The notes under the pieces were generated by a model. It did not search any database and was not told the origin of the DNA. It saw only the letters and a list, made by a program, of their open reading frames with translations. Below are positions 32,854-42,228 of a stretch of DNA of 64,000 bases, in pieces. Source of the DNA: Treponema phagedenis (lineage in GTDB: Bacteria; Spirochaetota; Spirochaetia; Treponematales; Treponemataceae); NCBI RefSeq assembly GCF_008153345.1, contig NZ_CP042818.1, positions 1,674,001-1,738,000 of the forward strand, given 5' to 3'. Positions within the stretch are counted from its first letter, which is position 1; each line of letters begins with the position of its first letter. The translations under genes and the position numbers were made by a program.

Positions 32854-34026
32854 ATGACAGACATATCGGAACAAAACAATATTGATCAAACGCTTGAATT
32901 TTCCTCTGAACCAGGTTTAAATTTGGATGATGATTCCAAAGAAGATTCTAAAGCGGAGCAAATTGCGCAGCTTTCAAAAGAGGGTTATGCATTATTAAAA
33001 ATAGAGGACACGGACAAGGCTATTGAAGAATTTAAAAAAATTCTTGAGCTGGAAGAGCATAATAATTATGCATTGGTTGGTCTTGGCGATGCCGCTCGAA
33101 AAAAAGAAAATTGCAAAGAAGCAATAGAGTATTATACTGAATGCCTTACGTATCATCCCGGAAATAATTATGCATTGTTCGGGCTTGCGGACTGCTATAA
33201 GAGTCTCAATCAATATGCAAAGGCTATTCAAATTTGGGAGCAGTATCTTTTACACGATGATACCAATATAACAGTGCTGACTCGTATTGCGGATGCCTAC
33301 AGAAAAACACATGATTTTCAAAACTCAAAACGTTTATATACAAAGGTATTGGCTATTGAAAAAAATAATCCGTATGCGCTGATCGGCTTAGGGCATCTTC
33401 ACTATGATTTTAAAAAATATAAAGAAGCGCTTTTTTACTGGCAAAAAGTAGTGGATACAAATCCTGAGAATATTGATATTCGCGTACTCACCTCTATCGG
33501 AAATTGTTATCGTAAAATGAAACTCTTTGACAAGGGCGCCATGTATTTTGAAAAAACGCTGGAAAAAGATCCTAAGAATTTTTACGGACTTTTTGGATTG
33601 GCGGACTGTTATCGCGGACTTGGGCAGCAGGAAAAATCAATTAAATACTGGGCGGCTATTCTTGAAAAAGATCCTAAAAACAAAGTTATTCTTACCAGAG
33701 TTGGCGACGCATATCGGCATATCGGTATGTATGATAAAGCGGAAGAAACATATCAAAAAGCATTAGATATTGATTATGATTCGTATGCAACACTCGGACT
33801 TGCAATTTTACGCAAGATTCAAGGAAAGTATGCTGAGGCAATTACCGCGCTTGATCGCTTGCTGCAAAATGATAAAAAAAATTATCGTATTTATTTAGAG
33901 CTTGCCGATTGCTACAAGCAGATAGGGCAACGGCATAAAGCGGTTGAAATTTTAAAAAGCTTCCAACAATACGGTATTAAAAATCAATCGATTACCGACA
34001 CTTTGAATGAACTTGCAGAAGGATAG
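32854..34026 (+). CDS. TPR-repeat protein
   Basis: A 390-residue cytosolic protein started at the ATG behind AAGAGGTG. After an acidic N-terminal 40 residues come about ten tetratricopeptide repeats, for example DKAIEEFKKILELEEHNNYALVGLGDAA, KEAIEYYTECLTYHPGNNYALFGLADCY and KAEETYQKALDIDYDSYATLGLAI. The recurring NNYAL-GLGD pattern is regular, so it forms a continuous solenoid for binding partner proteins. The last 20 bases overlap the likely start of rlmN. No catalytic domain is present, and the partner is unknown. Confidence 0.88.
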   Translation: MTDISEQNNIDQTLEFSSEPGLNLDDDSKEDSKAEQIAQLSKEGYALLKIEDTDKAIEEFKKILELEEHNNYALVGLGDAARKKENCKEAIEYYTECLTYHPGNNYALFGLADCYKSLNQYAKAIQIWEQYLLHDDTNITVLTRIADAYRKTHDFQNSKRLYTKVLAIEKNNPYALIGLGHLHYDFKKYKEALFYWQKVVDTNPENIDIRVLTSIGNCYRKMKLFDKGAMYFEKTLEKDPKNFYGLFGLADCYRGLGQQEKSIKYWAAILEKDPKNKVILTRVGDAYRHIGMYDKAEETYQKALDIDYDSYATLGLAILRKIQGKYAEAITALDRLLQNDKKNYRIYLELADCYKQIGQRHKAVEILKSFQQYGIKNQSITDTLNELAEG

Positions 34027-35077
34027 TCTGTCAATTCGGCATTCACCGGATAATTTTTTGACAGGACTTTTACCGGAAGAGATTTATCGCGTATGTGCGC
34101 TGCCGCAAAAATTTCAAGGCGAGCAGATTTTCCGCTGGATAGCTTCAGGGGTTGAAAGTTTTGCCGAAATGACAAACCTTTCCCTCTCTGAGCGGGAACG
34201 ACTTGCGAACTCGGCGGTAATACGCGGCAGCAAGCTTGCAGTCATCTTAAAGGATCCCGACGGCACGATAAAACTCGGCATAGATTTATACGATTCCCAG
34301 CGGGTGGAAACAGTTCTACTTATTGACAGAGCGGGTAGAAAAACAGCATGTGTTTCCTGCCAGGTTGGGTGTCCGATGTCCTGTTCTTTTTGTCAAACAG
34401 GGCAATTAGGGTTTACACGCAATTTAACGGCGGCAGAAATTGTCGAGCAATTTTTACATCTTGAAAAAATTGCCGGTAAACTTGATAACATCGTCTTCAT
34501 GGGAATGGGAGAGCCGATGCTTAATTTACCTGCAATCCGAAAAGCTATTGCCGTGCTTACCCACAAAAAGGGCAGAGCGCTTTCACCAAGAAGAATTACC
34601 CTTTCAACATCCGGCATTTGTAAAGGCATTTACGAACTCGGTTCTTTAGGACCAGATATTCGGCTTGCCGTTTCTTTAACAACGGCAAATACCGCCTTAC
34701 GCACAAAACTGATGCCGATAACCAAGCAAAACAGCCTTGAGGACTTAAAAAAAGCAATCGCATTTTTTAATGAAAAAACAAAAAAACGGGTTACCCTTGA
34801 ACTTGCCTTAATGCGGGGAATAAACACCGCACCGTCCTTTGCGCGGGAAGTAATAGAATTCTCAAAAGGACTCAATGTGCACATCAACTTGATCCCATGG
34901 AATCCGGTAGAATCCTTAGACTATGCCTCACCAACCGAAAAAGAACTCATAGGTTTTGAAAGCCTTTTACGCAAAGCCGGTATTCCCGTTACATTAAGAC
35001 ATCGAAGAGGCAAAACTATCTGCGGCGCTTGCGGGCAATTGGGTAAAAAAAATAATGCAAAAAACTCCCCATCGTAA
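34007..35077 (+). CDS. rlmN: 23S rRNA (adenine2503-C2)/tRNA A37 methyltransferase
   Basis: Radical-SAM enzyme that methylates C2 of A2503 in 23S rRNA and A37 in some tRNAs. The 356-residue product has the cluster motif CPMSCSFCQTG near residue 125 (CxxxCxxC), the preceding VSCQVGC with the first conserved Cys, GMGEPMLNL, RRITLSTSGI, and the C-terminal HRRGKTICGACGQL with the catalytic Cys. The start lies inside the end of the TPR gene (20-base overlap), and no good ribosome-binding site is seen there, so a slightly later start is possible. The last ~10 residues (GKKNNAKNSPS) are unconserved, and a short fragment of the dispersed repeat family follows the stop. Confidence 0.93.
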   Translation: MNLQKDSLSIRHSPDNFLTGLLPEEIYRVCALPQKFQGEQIFRWIASGVESFAEMTNLSLSERERLANSAVIRGSKLAVILKDPDGTIKLGIDLYDSQRVETVLLIDRAGRKTACVSCQVGCPMSCSFCQTGQLGFTRNLTAAEIVEQFLHLEKIAGKLDNIVFMGMGEPMLNLPAIRKAIAVLTHKKGRALSPRRITLSTSGICKGIYELGSLGPDIRLAVSLTTANTALRTKLMPITKQNSLEDLKKAIAFFNEKTKKRVTLELALMRGINTAPSFAREVIEFSKGLNVHINLIPWNPVESLDYASPTEKELIGFESLLRKAGIPVTLRHRRGKTICGACGQLGKKNNAKNSPS

Positions 35078-35265
35078 AAACGAGTCCGACATGGCACAAC
35101 GGCGAGCAATGTACCATAGGCATAAAAATGTTCCGGCGGGATATTGTGTGTGCCTTATAGCTGACGTGCAGCACACTGGGCAAATCTAAGAACTGCAAAA
35201 CCCTTAAAAAAATTATCAAGTTTTTTCTTTGCATGCCGATGATAGTACAGAGGAGTGGCATTACT

Positions 35266-35760
35266 ATGGAACCGAATGCAATGATCGAAAATTTAACAAG
35301 TATTTTGAATTGTCAAATCGAAACAATCACAAAGCTTACCGATGTACAGCAAAAAATGTATGCGCAGGTGCGCAGCCGTTCATGGGAGGGAATTGAAGGC
35401 TTTGTTGCACGTGCGGAAAACCTTGCAAGAGAGTTTTCAACCCTCGATAAACAGTGTTTTCTTGCGCTACAAAAAATAAATCCGTATAGCGATGAGCCGG
35501 TTGATTTTGAAACTTTCATTGCGCAGTGTACGAAAGAGGATGCCGCCGAATTGCGGAAGCTTTATGCGGATTTAAAACGAAAAGTGTTCCGATCCAAAAT
35601 AGAAAATGATGTCTTCAATACGTATGTTGGTCATGCACGATCCTTAATGGAAGGTATGGTTGACGCGGTTATTACGGAAAATAAAACCGCCTTTTACACA
35701 AACACCGGAGCTCCCACTTCCGCTCCGGCAGGCAGCTTTTTGATTGATAAGAGTTTTTAA
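35266..35760 (+). CDS. flgN: FlgN-like flagellar export chaperone
   Basis: A 164-residue, mostly helical cytosolic protein with start ATG behind GAGGAGTGG. The heptad pattern in MIENLTSILNCQIETITKLTDVQQKMYAQVRSRSWEGIEGFVARAENL and the position 38 bases before flgK match FlgN, the chaperone that holds hook-filament junction proteins FlgK and FlgL for export. Sequence identity in this family is always low, so the call rests mainly on context, size and helical pattern. First gene of the flgN-flgK-flgL-fliW-csrA block. Confidence 0.8.
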   Translation: MEPNAMIENLTSILNCQIETITKLTDVQQKMYAQVRSRSWEGIEGFVARAENLAREFSTLDKQCFLALQKINPYSDEPVDFETFIAQCTKEDAAELRKLYADLKRKVFRSKIENDVFNTYVGHARSLMEGMVDAVITENKTAFYTNTGAPTSAPAGSFLIDKSF

Positions 35761-35798
35761 GTCGGTAAAAAGTTTTTAGCACTATCAAGGAGGATAGT

Positions 35799-37676
35799 AT
35801 GTCAACGTTTGCTTCAATAGAGTTAGGAAAACGCAGTTTATTTGCACACAAACAGTCGGTTCAAACCGCAGGCCATAATGTGGCGAACTCATCAACGCCC
35901 GGATATACTCGACAGCGGGTAAATCTTGATGCTTTTGAGCCTTTGTACCGCCCCGATTTGTCCCGTGCCGAAACTCCCGGTCAGATAGGGCAGGGCGTAA
36001 CCATCGGTTCCATTGTGCGTTTGCGCGATGAACTTTTGGATCAGCGCATTGTCGGGCAAAGTTATGATTACGGGTATTGGAATACCCGCGATCCGTATGT
36101 CCAATTATTAGAGCAGGTGTATAATGAGCCCGACAGCACTTCGGTTCGCACTCGAATGGATCAGTTTTGGGATTCATGGCAAGAACTTTCGGTGTATCCC
36201 GAATCTGCTGCGGCACGGCAGGCGGTTATTACCCGCGGACAAACACTCACCGATGCAATTCACCATCAATATCGCGGCTTAAAGGGCATTCAGGACATGG
36301 TAAACGGCGATATTGAAGCAACGGTTAAGCAGATCAATGATCTAACCGCAAAAATTGCCGCCTTAAATGAAGAAATCGTAAAATCAAAGGCAATGGGAGA
36401 TAATCCCAATGATTTAATGGATAAACGAGATGTGTATGTGGAAAAGCTTGCCAATCTTATTGATATTTCGGTTGACAAACGGGATATTGATGAAACCTAT
36501 GTAATTCATACCGCAGGATTGGAGCTTGTACAAGGCAAAACGCATAAGACGTTCGGCTTGGTAAGCGGAACCGAAAATGACGGCTACGCAAATGTTATCT
36601 GGGATGATTCAAAAGAGCGTGCCCATTTCGCAAGCGGAAAACTTGCTTCGTTAATTGAATTGCGTGACGGCGATATTCGGGATGAAATCCGCAAACTCGA
36701 TACAATGACCATGAACTTTGTCGATCTGGTAAACGATGTACATAAAAATGCGATGGGGTTAAACGGAAAAACCGGAATAGATTTTTTTAAAGAGCAGTAT
36801 TTTATCAATAATATTGACGGCAATTTTGACAGAAACGGAGACGGCGAATACGATTCATCATATATTTTCAGAATTACCGGCGCTCATCCCCTTGATCCGC
36901 GCCAGCAAATAGGATTGGAAGGCAGTATCACGCTTTCCGCCGCAGACGGTACGGTTGAAGTACCCTATTATTTAACAGATATGGTAAGCGATCTGGTGGC
37001 AAGAATTAACCAGGCAAATGCGGAAGTTGTTGCCTATCTTGATCAGAACAATCAATTAGTCTTAAAAGGCACAACCTCGGCAAATCCCGATAATCCGGAT
37101 TTTGTTATTCGGTATGTAGAAGATTCCGGCAGATTCCTTGCAGGGTATGCGGGAGTGCTGGCTCAAAGCGGGGCGGCCGGCGCGTATAACTGGGAGCAGG
37201 CAAATGCGATTGCCGCACTTGCCCCCGAAGGTGCACAGCATGCGGTTTCGCCGATTGCGCATCCTTCCGGCTGGATGGAAATAAACCCCGAGGTTAAAAC
37301 CGACATTCAAAACATTGCGGCAGGCTATCCGGGGCCGGAAGGCGTTCCCTATGCAGGAGATAACCGGGCTGCATTGGCGGTGGCAAAGCTGCGCAACTCA
37401 CCGGTGATGGTGGGCGACAAACGCACCTTTGACGACTTTTTTGCGGAAGCGGTAACCGCAATCGGGCTTAAGGGAGAGCAATCGCAGCTTGCCCTTGAAA
37501 CGCAAACGGCAATTTTAAAAGAACTCACCGATATGCGCGATGCCGTTTCAGGCGTGAATATTGACGAAGAACTTTCGGATATTATCAAATTCCAGCACGG
37601 ATATAATGCATCTGCCCGCTTTATTGCTACGGTAAATGAAATGCTTGATACTATCATCAATCGAATGGGCGTGTAA
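35799..37676 (+). CDS. flgK: Flagellar hook-associated protein 1
   Basis: Junction protein between hook and filament, exported by the flagellar type III system into the periplasmic space. The 625-residue product has the conserved N-terminal coiled-coil region with AGHNVANSSTPGYTRQRVNL near residue 28 (the rod/hook-family signature) and the matching C-terminal helix VSGVNIDEELSDIIKFQHGYNASARFIATVNEMLDTIINRMG. The middle contains the D2/D3-like beta-rich domains. Excellent ribosome-binding site AAGGAGG. It is somewhat longer than enteric FlgK (about 550), usual for spirochaetes. Followed by flgL after 34 bases. Confidence 0.95.
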   Translation: MSTFASIELGKRSLFAHKQSVQTAGHNVANSSTPGYTRQRVNLDAFEPLYRPDLSRAETPGQIGQGVTIGSIVRLRDELLDQRIVGQSYDYGYWNTRDPYVQLLEQVYNEPDSTSVRTRMDQFWDSWQELSVYPESAAARQAVITRGQTLTDAIHHQYRGLKGIQDMVNGDIEATVKQINDLTAKIAALNEEIVKSKAMGDNPNDLMDKRDVYVEKLANLIDISVDKRDIDETYVIHTAGLELVQGKTHKTFGLVSGTENDGYANVIWDDSKERAHFASGKLASLIELRDGDIRDEIRKLDTMTMNFVDLVNDVHKNAMGLNGKTGIDFFKEQYFINNIDGNFDRNGDGEYDSSYIFRITGAHPLDPRQQIGLEGSITLSAADGTVEVPYYLTDMVSDLVARINQANAEVVAYLDQNNQLVLKGTTSANPDNPDFVIRYVEDSGRFLAGYAGVLAQSGAAGAYNWEQANAIAALAPEGAQHAVSPIAHPSGWMEINPEVKTDIQNIAAGYPGPEGVPYAGDNRAALAVAKLRNSPVMVGDKRTFDDFFAEAVTAIGLKGEQSQLALETQTAILKELTDMRDAVSGVNIDEELSDIIKFQHGYNASARFIATVNEMLDTIINRMGV

Positions 37677-37710
37677 ACGTGTATAAAATAAAATCCACAA
37701 GGAGGCGGAT

Positions 37711-38955
37711 ATGAAACGAATTAGCTCAAATATGCAGCACACCGACGGAAATTACGCACTGCGAAATCAGGAAAGCCGATTGCATCGGGTGAATAATCAA
37801 ATAGCAAGCCAGCGAAAAATTCAGCAATTGCGGGATGACCCGCTTGCCGCAGGACATTCGGTGCGCTATAAATCCTATTTGGCGCGCCTTGACCGGTTTG
37901 AAAAAAACACTCAAACCTTACACGATCAGTATAAAATCAGCGAAGGCTATATGCAAAGCTCCCTGAATGCAATGCAGCGGCTGCGCGAACTTGCCGTTGC
38001 CAGCGCAAACGGAACGCTCACCCCCGATGACATGAAAAAAATGGCTCCGGAGGTTGATGAGCTTTTAAAAGAGTTAGTACAAAACGGCAATGCGGTTGGC
38101 CCCGACGGTGTACGCGTATTCAGCGGTACCAAAAGCTTTACCGAACCCTTTGAGGTAGTAATGGGCGATATTGAAGGGGCAGGATCTGCAATGATTATGC
38201 AGGTACGCTATAACGGCTCCATAGACCCGAAAGAAGTAGAAACCGATGAGCTTTCCTACCTTGACGCAAACATGGCGGGAAACAAAGTATTCTGGGCGGA
38301 AAAACAATCTCTTTTGTCCGAAACCGATGCGCGTAATTTTGTCGTACAAAACGACACCTCAATCGAAGTTGATGGGCTTAGCATCCCGCTTATTGCAGGT
38401 GATAACGTATACTCAATCATTTCCAAAATAAATGATTCGGGGGCTGCGGTAAAAGCATACCTTGATCCGGTAACAAACGGATTAAATATCGAAACAACCG
38501 ATGCCCGGCAAATCTGGCTGCGCGACGGCGAAAACGGTAACGTACTTTCGACTCTCGGTTTAATAAAAGAAAGACAACGCCCGCCCTATAACCTTGCAAA
38601 CTCGGTGCGTGTTTCAGGCGGCTCCCTTTTTGATGCGGCAATCGCAATGCGGAACGCACTTTTAACCGGCGATCAGGAATCTTTAGGCGGCAAAATTCTC
38701 GGCAGCATAGACAGCGGCATTGACAACCTTTCCGCCCGCATGGCGGAAACAGGCTCCCGCTACGAGCGCTCGGAGGCAATTCTTGCCCGTTTAAACACGC
38801 AGATTCCGAATGTTACTGCTGCGGAAGCCCGCGAAGCGGATTTAGACTTAACCAAAGCAATTACCGATCTGAAAATGTTTGAATACACTCATCAGGCCAC
38901 CCTCAGCACCATCGGTAATTTATACAAAGATACTCTTTTGAACTATCTGCGTTAA
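37711..38955 (+). CDS. flgL: Flagellar hook-associated protein 3
   Basis: Second junction protein, placed between FlgK and the flagellin filament. The 414-residue product starts MKRISSNMQHTDGNYALRNQ, and the N-terminal helix RLHRVNNQIASQRKIQQLRDDP corresponds to the flagellin-type D0/D1 start with the ...DDP motif. The C-terminus ITDLKMFEYTHQATLSTIGNLYKDTLLNYLR is the complementary helix shared with flagellins. Ribosome-binding site AAGGAGG. fliW begins 19 bases after its stop, so the whole block is one transcript. Confidence 0.94.
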   Translation: MKRISSNMQHTDGNYALRNQESRLHRVNNQIASQRKIQQLRDDPLAAGHSVRYKSYLARLDRFEKNTQTLHDQYKISEGYMQSSLNAMQRLRELAVASANGTLTPDDMKKMAPEVDELLKELVQNGNAVGPDGVRVFSGTKSFTEPFEVVMGDIEGAGSAMIMQVRYNGSIDPKEVETDELSYLDANMAGNKVFWAEKQSLLSETDARNFVVQNDTSIEVDGLSIPLIAGDNVYSIISKINDSGAAVKAYLDPVTNGLNIETTDARQIWLRDGENGNVLSTLGLIKERQRPPYNLANSVRVSGGSLFDAAIAMRNALLTGDQESLGGKILGSIDSGIDNLSARMAETGSRYERSEAILARLNTQIPNVTAAEAREADLDLTKAITDLKMFEYTHQATLSTIGNLYKDTLLNYLR

Positions 38956-38974
38956 GGAGCGATAAAACTTACAT

Positions 38975-39424
38975 ATGGAACTGAAAACAAAAACACTCGG
39001 CACGGTACATATAGAAGAAGATCAGATTATCACGCTTGATCAGGGCTTTTACGGTTTTGAAAATTATCACCGGTTTGCCCTGATTGATGCGGAGCAGCCG
39101 CCCTTTATCAGAGTGCAGTCTATCGACAATCCCGATCTTTCGTTTATTGCTATTGACCCCTTTCTTTTCCGCGCTGATTATGAGGTAGACATTGATGACA
39201 GCTTATTGGCCCCATTGGGAATTGAATCCCCCACCGATGTACTGATCTTTGCCTTAGTTACTATTCCCCGTGACGGCTCGGCTGTTACCGCTAATTTACA
39301 GGGGCCGCTTATTATCAACAAAAAAAACAAAAAAGCAATGCAGGCAGTGGTAAGCGGCGATAAATGGACAACAAAACATGATATTGTAGCGGAACTGTCA
39401 AAAAAGAGAGGTTCGTCATGCTAA
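38975..39424 (+). CDS. fliW: Flagellar assembly factor FliW
   Basis: A 149-residue cytosolic protein that binds flagellin and, when free, binds and inhibits CsrA, coupling flagellin synthesis to export. Family hallmarks are present: [23 protein letters not shown] near residue 17, [21 protein letters not shown], and [26 protein letters not shown]. The reading frame ends seven bases into csrA, a tight translational coupling that fits the partner-switch mechanism known from Bacillus. The mechanism in treponemes is inferred from the family. Confidence 0.95.
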   Translation: MELKTKTLGTVHIEEDQIITLDQGFYGFENYHRFALIDAEQPPFIRVQSIDNPDLSFIAIDPFLFRADYEVDIDDSLLAPLGIESPTDVLIFALVTIPRDGSAVTANLQGPLIINKKNKKAMQAVVSGDKWTTKHDIVAELSKKRGSSC

Positions 39425-39636
39425 TCCTTTCTCGTAAACCAAACCAAAAAATACTTATCGGTGAAAACATAGAACTTACCATTATCGAAATACGCGGAGA
39501 TCAGGTAAAAATTGGCGTAGAAGCACCGCGCAATGTCAAAGTATTCCGCCAAGAAGTGTACGAGGAAATACAGCGCGAAAACAGGGCAGCATCAAATACC
39601 GGCAGTCTGGTTACCCTCCCAAAACTGGAAATTTGA
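39418..39636 (+). CDS. csrA: Carbon storage regulator, mRNA-binding protein
   Basis: A 72-residue homodimeric RNA-binding protein that blocks translation at GGA motifs, notably flagellin mRNA in bacteria with FliW. The sequence [25 protein letters not shown] shows the usual N-terminus with Leu4 and Arg6, and [13 protein letters not shown] holds the conserved Arg of the second RNA-binding surface. The C-terminal tail ([14 protein letters not shown]) is longer than in E. coli CsrA. The start overlaps fliW by seven bases, with AGAGAGGTTCG ahead as ribosome-binding site. Last gene of the flagellar block. Confidence 0.95.
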   Translation: MLILSRKPNQKILIGENIELTIIEIRGDQVKIGVEAPRNVKVFRQEVYEEIQRENRAASNTGSLVTLPKLEI

Positions 39637-39639
39637 TCA

Positions 39640-39844
39640 GTAGTGTAATGTTTTGTAACTGAGTTACTGTTGTGCAGAAAGAAGCATTGGCAGAAGGTTG
39701 GTGGATTTAAGCATTACTATGGTAAATTGCCCACCGTTGCGTTGTGTCGGGCTCTTTTTATAACAGGAAGCTTTTAAACTCGCAAGGCATAATTTTACCA
39801 TGGACGGCAAAATCAGATTGAATTATTAAAAAACACTATAGCAG
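39640..39844. repeat. Dispersed TIR element after csrA
   Basis: Left end GTAGTGTAATGTTTTGTAAC starts four bases after the csrA stop; the right end is ATTATTAAAAAACACTATAG. Core CTATGGTAAATTGCCCACC and GTTGCGTTGTGTCGGGCTC, then TTTTTATAACAGGAAGC. A hairpin around GGCGCTTGAA...TTCAAGGCATTTTTAT just beyond it (about 39871-39914) may terminate the flagellar operon. Confidence 0.7.
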
Positions 39845-39870
39845 TGTAGGTTCAAAAAAACTTTTACAAA

Positions 39871-39914
39871 AATGCCTTGGCGCTTGAAATATCTGCGTTC
39901 AAGGCATTTTTATA
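39871..39914 (+). terminator. Possible terminator after csrA and its repeat element
   Basis: AAAAATGCCTTG... and ...CAAGGCATTTTTATA form a stem (AAATGCCTTG with CAAGGCATTT) followed by T-rich sequence. It would work on both strands and also suits the convergent acetyltransferase gene. Confidence 0.7.
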
Positions 39915-39962
39915 TTGTAGATGGTAAAAACGTCTTACGGAACGGGCTCTAAAAAAGAAGTG

Positions 39963-40565
39963 TTAGAAAAAATACCCGTTTTTATCAAAGTCGGTAAGGG
40001 AATCCGTTTCGGTAATGGGGCGAATCACACGGCAAGGGTTTCCGGCAGCAAGGACATTAGCGGGAATACTTTTTACCACTACGCTGCCGCCGCCGATTAT
40101 CGTGTTATTGCCGATTGTAACGCCGGGCATAACGCGCACGCCGCCTCCTATCCATACATTGTCGCCGACAATAATCGGATATGCGTATTCCAAACCTTGA
40201 TTTCTGCGTGCAACATCCATCGGATGCCCTGCCGTGTAGAAACCGCAATCGGGGGCAATAAATACATTGTCTCCGAAAATAACCTTTCCCGCATCAAGAA
40301 TTGTGCAATTAAAGTTTGAGTAAAAATTTTCACCCACTTCGATATTATAGCCGTAATCACACCAAAAAGGACTCATTATGGTAAAGTTGCGGCAGGTTTT
40401 TCCGAACAGCTTTTGTATTAACGCCTTCCGCTCTTCTTTTTGAGTAGGTAAAAGCAGATTATACGCATGGCAGAGTTCATTACTCCGCAAACGGTCGGCA
40501 ATTAATGCAGCATCGCCTGCGGGATCATATAAGATATTGCGCAGCATTTTTTCTTTTTCAGTCAT
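39963..40565 (-). CDS. Maltose/galactoside O-acetyltransferase family protein
   Basis: A 200-residue left-handed beta-helix acetyltransferase using acetyl-CoA. The N-terminal helical part TEKEKMLRNILYDPAGDAAL is the Maa/LacA entry, followed by hexapeptide repeats (ILDAGKVIFGDNVFIAPDCGFYTAGHPMDV with the catalytic His, IIVGDNVWIGGGVRVMPGVTIGNNTIIGGGSVV) and the closing IPANVLAAGNPCRVIRPI. ATG start with GGAG ahead; a 12-residue longer reading is unlikely. The true acceptor sugar is not predictable; these enzymes often acetylate non-metabolised sugars for detoxification. It follows the nucleoside hydrolase gene by 60 bases on the same strand. Confidence 0.9.
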   Translation of the reverse strand: MTEKEKMLRNILYDPAGDAALIADRLRSNELCHAYNLLLPTQKEERKALIQKLFGKTCRNFTIMSPFWCDYGYNIEVGENFYSNFNCTILDAGKVIFGDNVFIAPDCGFYTAGHPMDVARRNQGLEYAYPIIVGDNVWIGGGVRVMPGVTIGNNTIIGGGSVVVKSIPANVLAAGNPCRVIRPITETDSLTDFDKNGYFF

Positions 40566-40625
40566 CGTATGTGCTCCGAGTGTTTTTATTTGAGAATACA
40601 CTAATCTATAGCCGGTGTTTTTTGC

Positions 40626-41654
40626 TTAGCTAAGAAAAAAATCATGGCGGTTTATGTTTTGAATTCGGTGCATAGCATCCCGATACTCGGATACGCCTTG
40701 CTCCCTAAAGAGAATACGGATAAAATTTTCTTTTAAAGCTTCCGCATCAATCACAAGCGGCACATAGGCATTTTTATCGCACAAGTCAGCATCAAAATCA
40801 ACAATGGTTTGCCCTCGTGCTATTTCGCTGTCGCATACGCACTGCAGATTTACATGCGGAATATTTTTGCAAAGTTCAGGGGTATGCGCAAAAAGCACAG
40901 TAATAAGATCGTGAATAATAACACCGAGGGTTTTGCCGATTTCCCAGTTATATTTTATATAGGTGGGAAGAATGGCCGAAATAAATTCCGCCTCTTTTGT
41001 TTTTTGGTTTGTAATAAAACTGAGATAATTCATATCCATAAAACATGCGGCGGTGAGTTCAAGCCCTATCATAAAGATATCGGTAAAGGCGCCCAATTTT
41101 TGGCAAACTGTTTGGACAGCAAGCGGGTCATGCCAATAATTAAACTCCGCAACCGGCGTTACATTACCGCGATACACGCTGCCGCCCATGCTGTAAATAG
41201 CTTTTATCTTTTTCATTGTTTCAATGTCCTGCTCTATACAAAGGGCAAGGTTGGTAAGCGGCCCCAAGGCGATAATCTCAAGCTCATCAGGATATTTTTT
41301 TGCGGATTCAAGAATAAAATCAACCGCAGGCGTTTTTTGTAAAAGGGTCGAATCTATCGGCGGATTATACTCCCCCAATCCGTTGGAGCCGTGTATGAGG
41401 CCTTCGGGAACTTTCCGTACATAATCGGGACTGATCGGCTGCAAAGAAGCGGCTGCCCCTTTAAAAACAGGCGTATTTTTTCCGATAAAGGCGGAAAGCC
41501 GCAGCGCATTATCGGTTGTGCATTCAATGCCCTTATTTCCGCCCACCGAACAAATACCGAGCAATTCAAATTCGGGAATCATGGCTGCGGCAATAATTGC
41601 AACCGCATCATCAATGCCGGGGTCGGTGTCAATAATAATTTTACGCGTTTTCAT
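40626..41654 (-). CDS. Inosine/uridine-preferring nucleoside hydrolase
   Basis: Hydrolyses ribonucleosides to base and ribose for salvage. The 342-residue product starts MKTRKIIIDTDPGIDDAVAI, the diagnostic Ca-binding DTDPGxDDA motif, and continues with LGICSVGGNKGIECTTDNALRL, ALGPLTNLALCI, MGGSVYRGNVTPVAEFNYWHDPLA and HDLITVLFA, all in family order. ATG behind AAGAGGCAGAG. First gene of a short minus-strand pair with the acetyltransferase. Purine or pyrimidine preference cannot be told. Confidence 0.93.
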   Translation of the reverse strand: MKTRKIIIDTDPGIDDAVAIIAAAMIPEFELLGICSVGGNKGIECTTDNALRLSAFIGKNTPVFKGAAASLQPISPDYVRKVPEGLIHGSNGLGEYNPPIDSTLLQKTPAVDFILESAKKYPDELEIIALGPLTNLALCIEQDIETMKKIKAIYSMGGSVYRGNVTPVAEFNYWHDPLAVQTVCQKLGAFTDIFMIGLELTAACFMDMNYLSFITNQKTKEAEFISAILPTYIKYNWEIGKTLGVIIHDLITVLFAHTPELCKNIPHVNLQCVCDSEIARGQTIVDFDADLCDKNAYVPLVIDAEALKENFIRILFREQGVSEYRDAMHRIQNINRHDFFLS

Positions 41655-42228
41655 AGCTCTGCCTCTTCTTAATAGAATGTTTCCAGCATAAAAGGAAAAC
41701 ACTGCTTTGTCAATAAATTGATATATCTGGTTTTAATCCGAGAAAATTTTATACTCGATAAGGTTTGCTCACTTGTTCCTTTCCTACCGTACGTGACTGA
41801 CTTTTGCAGACAGAACAGAGAGCGGTTTACCCTTATAGGGGTGAGGTGTTCATACTTAATGAGTGTGAGTGCCGGATATTCGGGAACGGTGTATTCATCC
41901 GGAAATAAGTTTTAGTAGGACAATTTGCAAAGCTTTAAAACTCGTGGTTTTGTTAATAAAACAAGATTCGATAGGGCAGGGGTGGCAGCCCTTTATTTTT
42001 GCGGAAACTAGAATTATTCTTTTAACGCATCTCTTGCAAGCGATTTTAAAACAAAACTATTTGTAAGGCTTTAAAACACGTAGGTTAGTTTTTAATTTTA
42101 ATATCGCTGGAATTTTGTTAGTCCTGCGGTGGAAAGGTAACAGCGAGGTGTTTAAAGCCTATAGACTTTTTTCCTGCTCTTAGTTACCATAAGGTATAAA
42201 CTATATACTAATTTTTTAGAGGTACGGT
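41655..42228. other. Gene-free gap upstream of pepC with repeat fragments
   Basis: No credible gene; the short open frames have no ribosome-binding sites or family features. It contains degenerate members of the dispersed repeats at about 41925-42090 (GCAAAGCTTTAAAACTCG and AAGGCTTTAAAACACGTAGG with TTAGTTTTTAA). A possible pepC promoter could lie at about 42180-42212, where ATACTA precedes the ribosome-binding site GAGGTACG, without a clear -35. Confidence 0.4.

Noticed and set aside
41718-42066. Two overlapping plus-strand frames of about 65 codons before pepC
   Set aside because: No ribosome-binding site or family features; the DNA includes degenerate dispersed-repeat modules.
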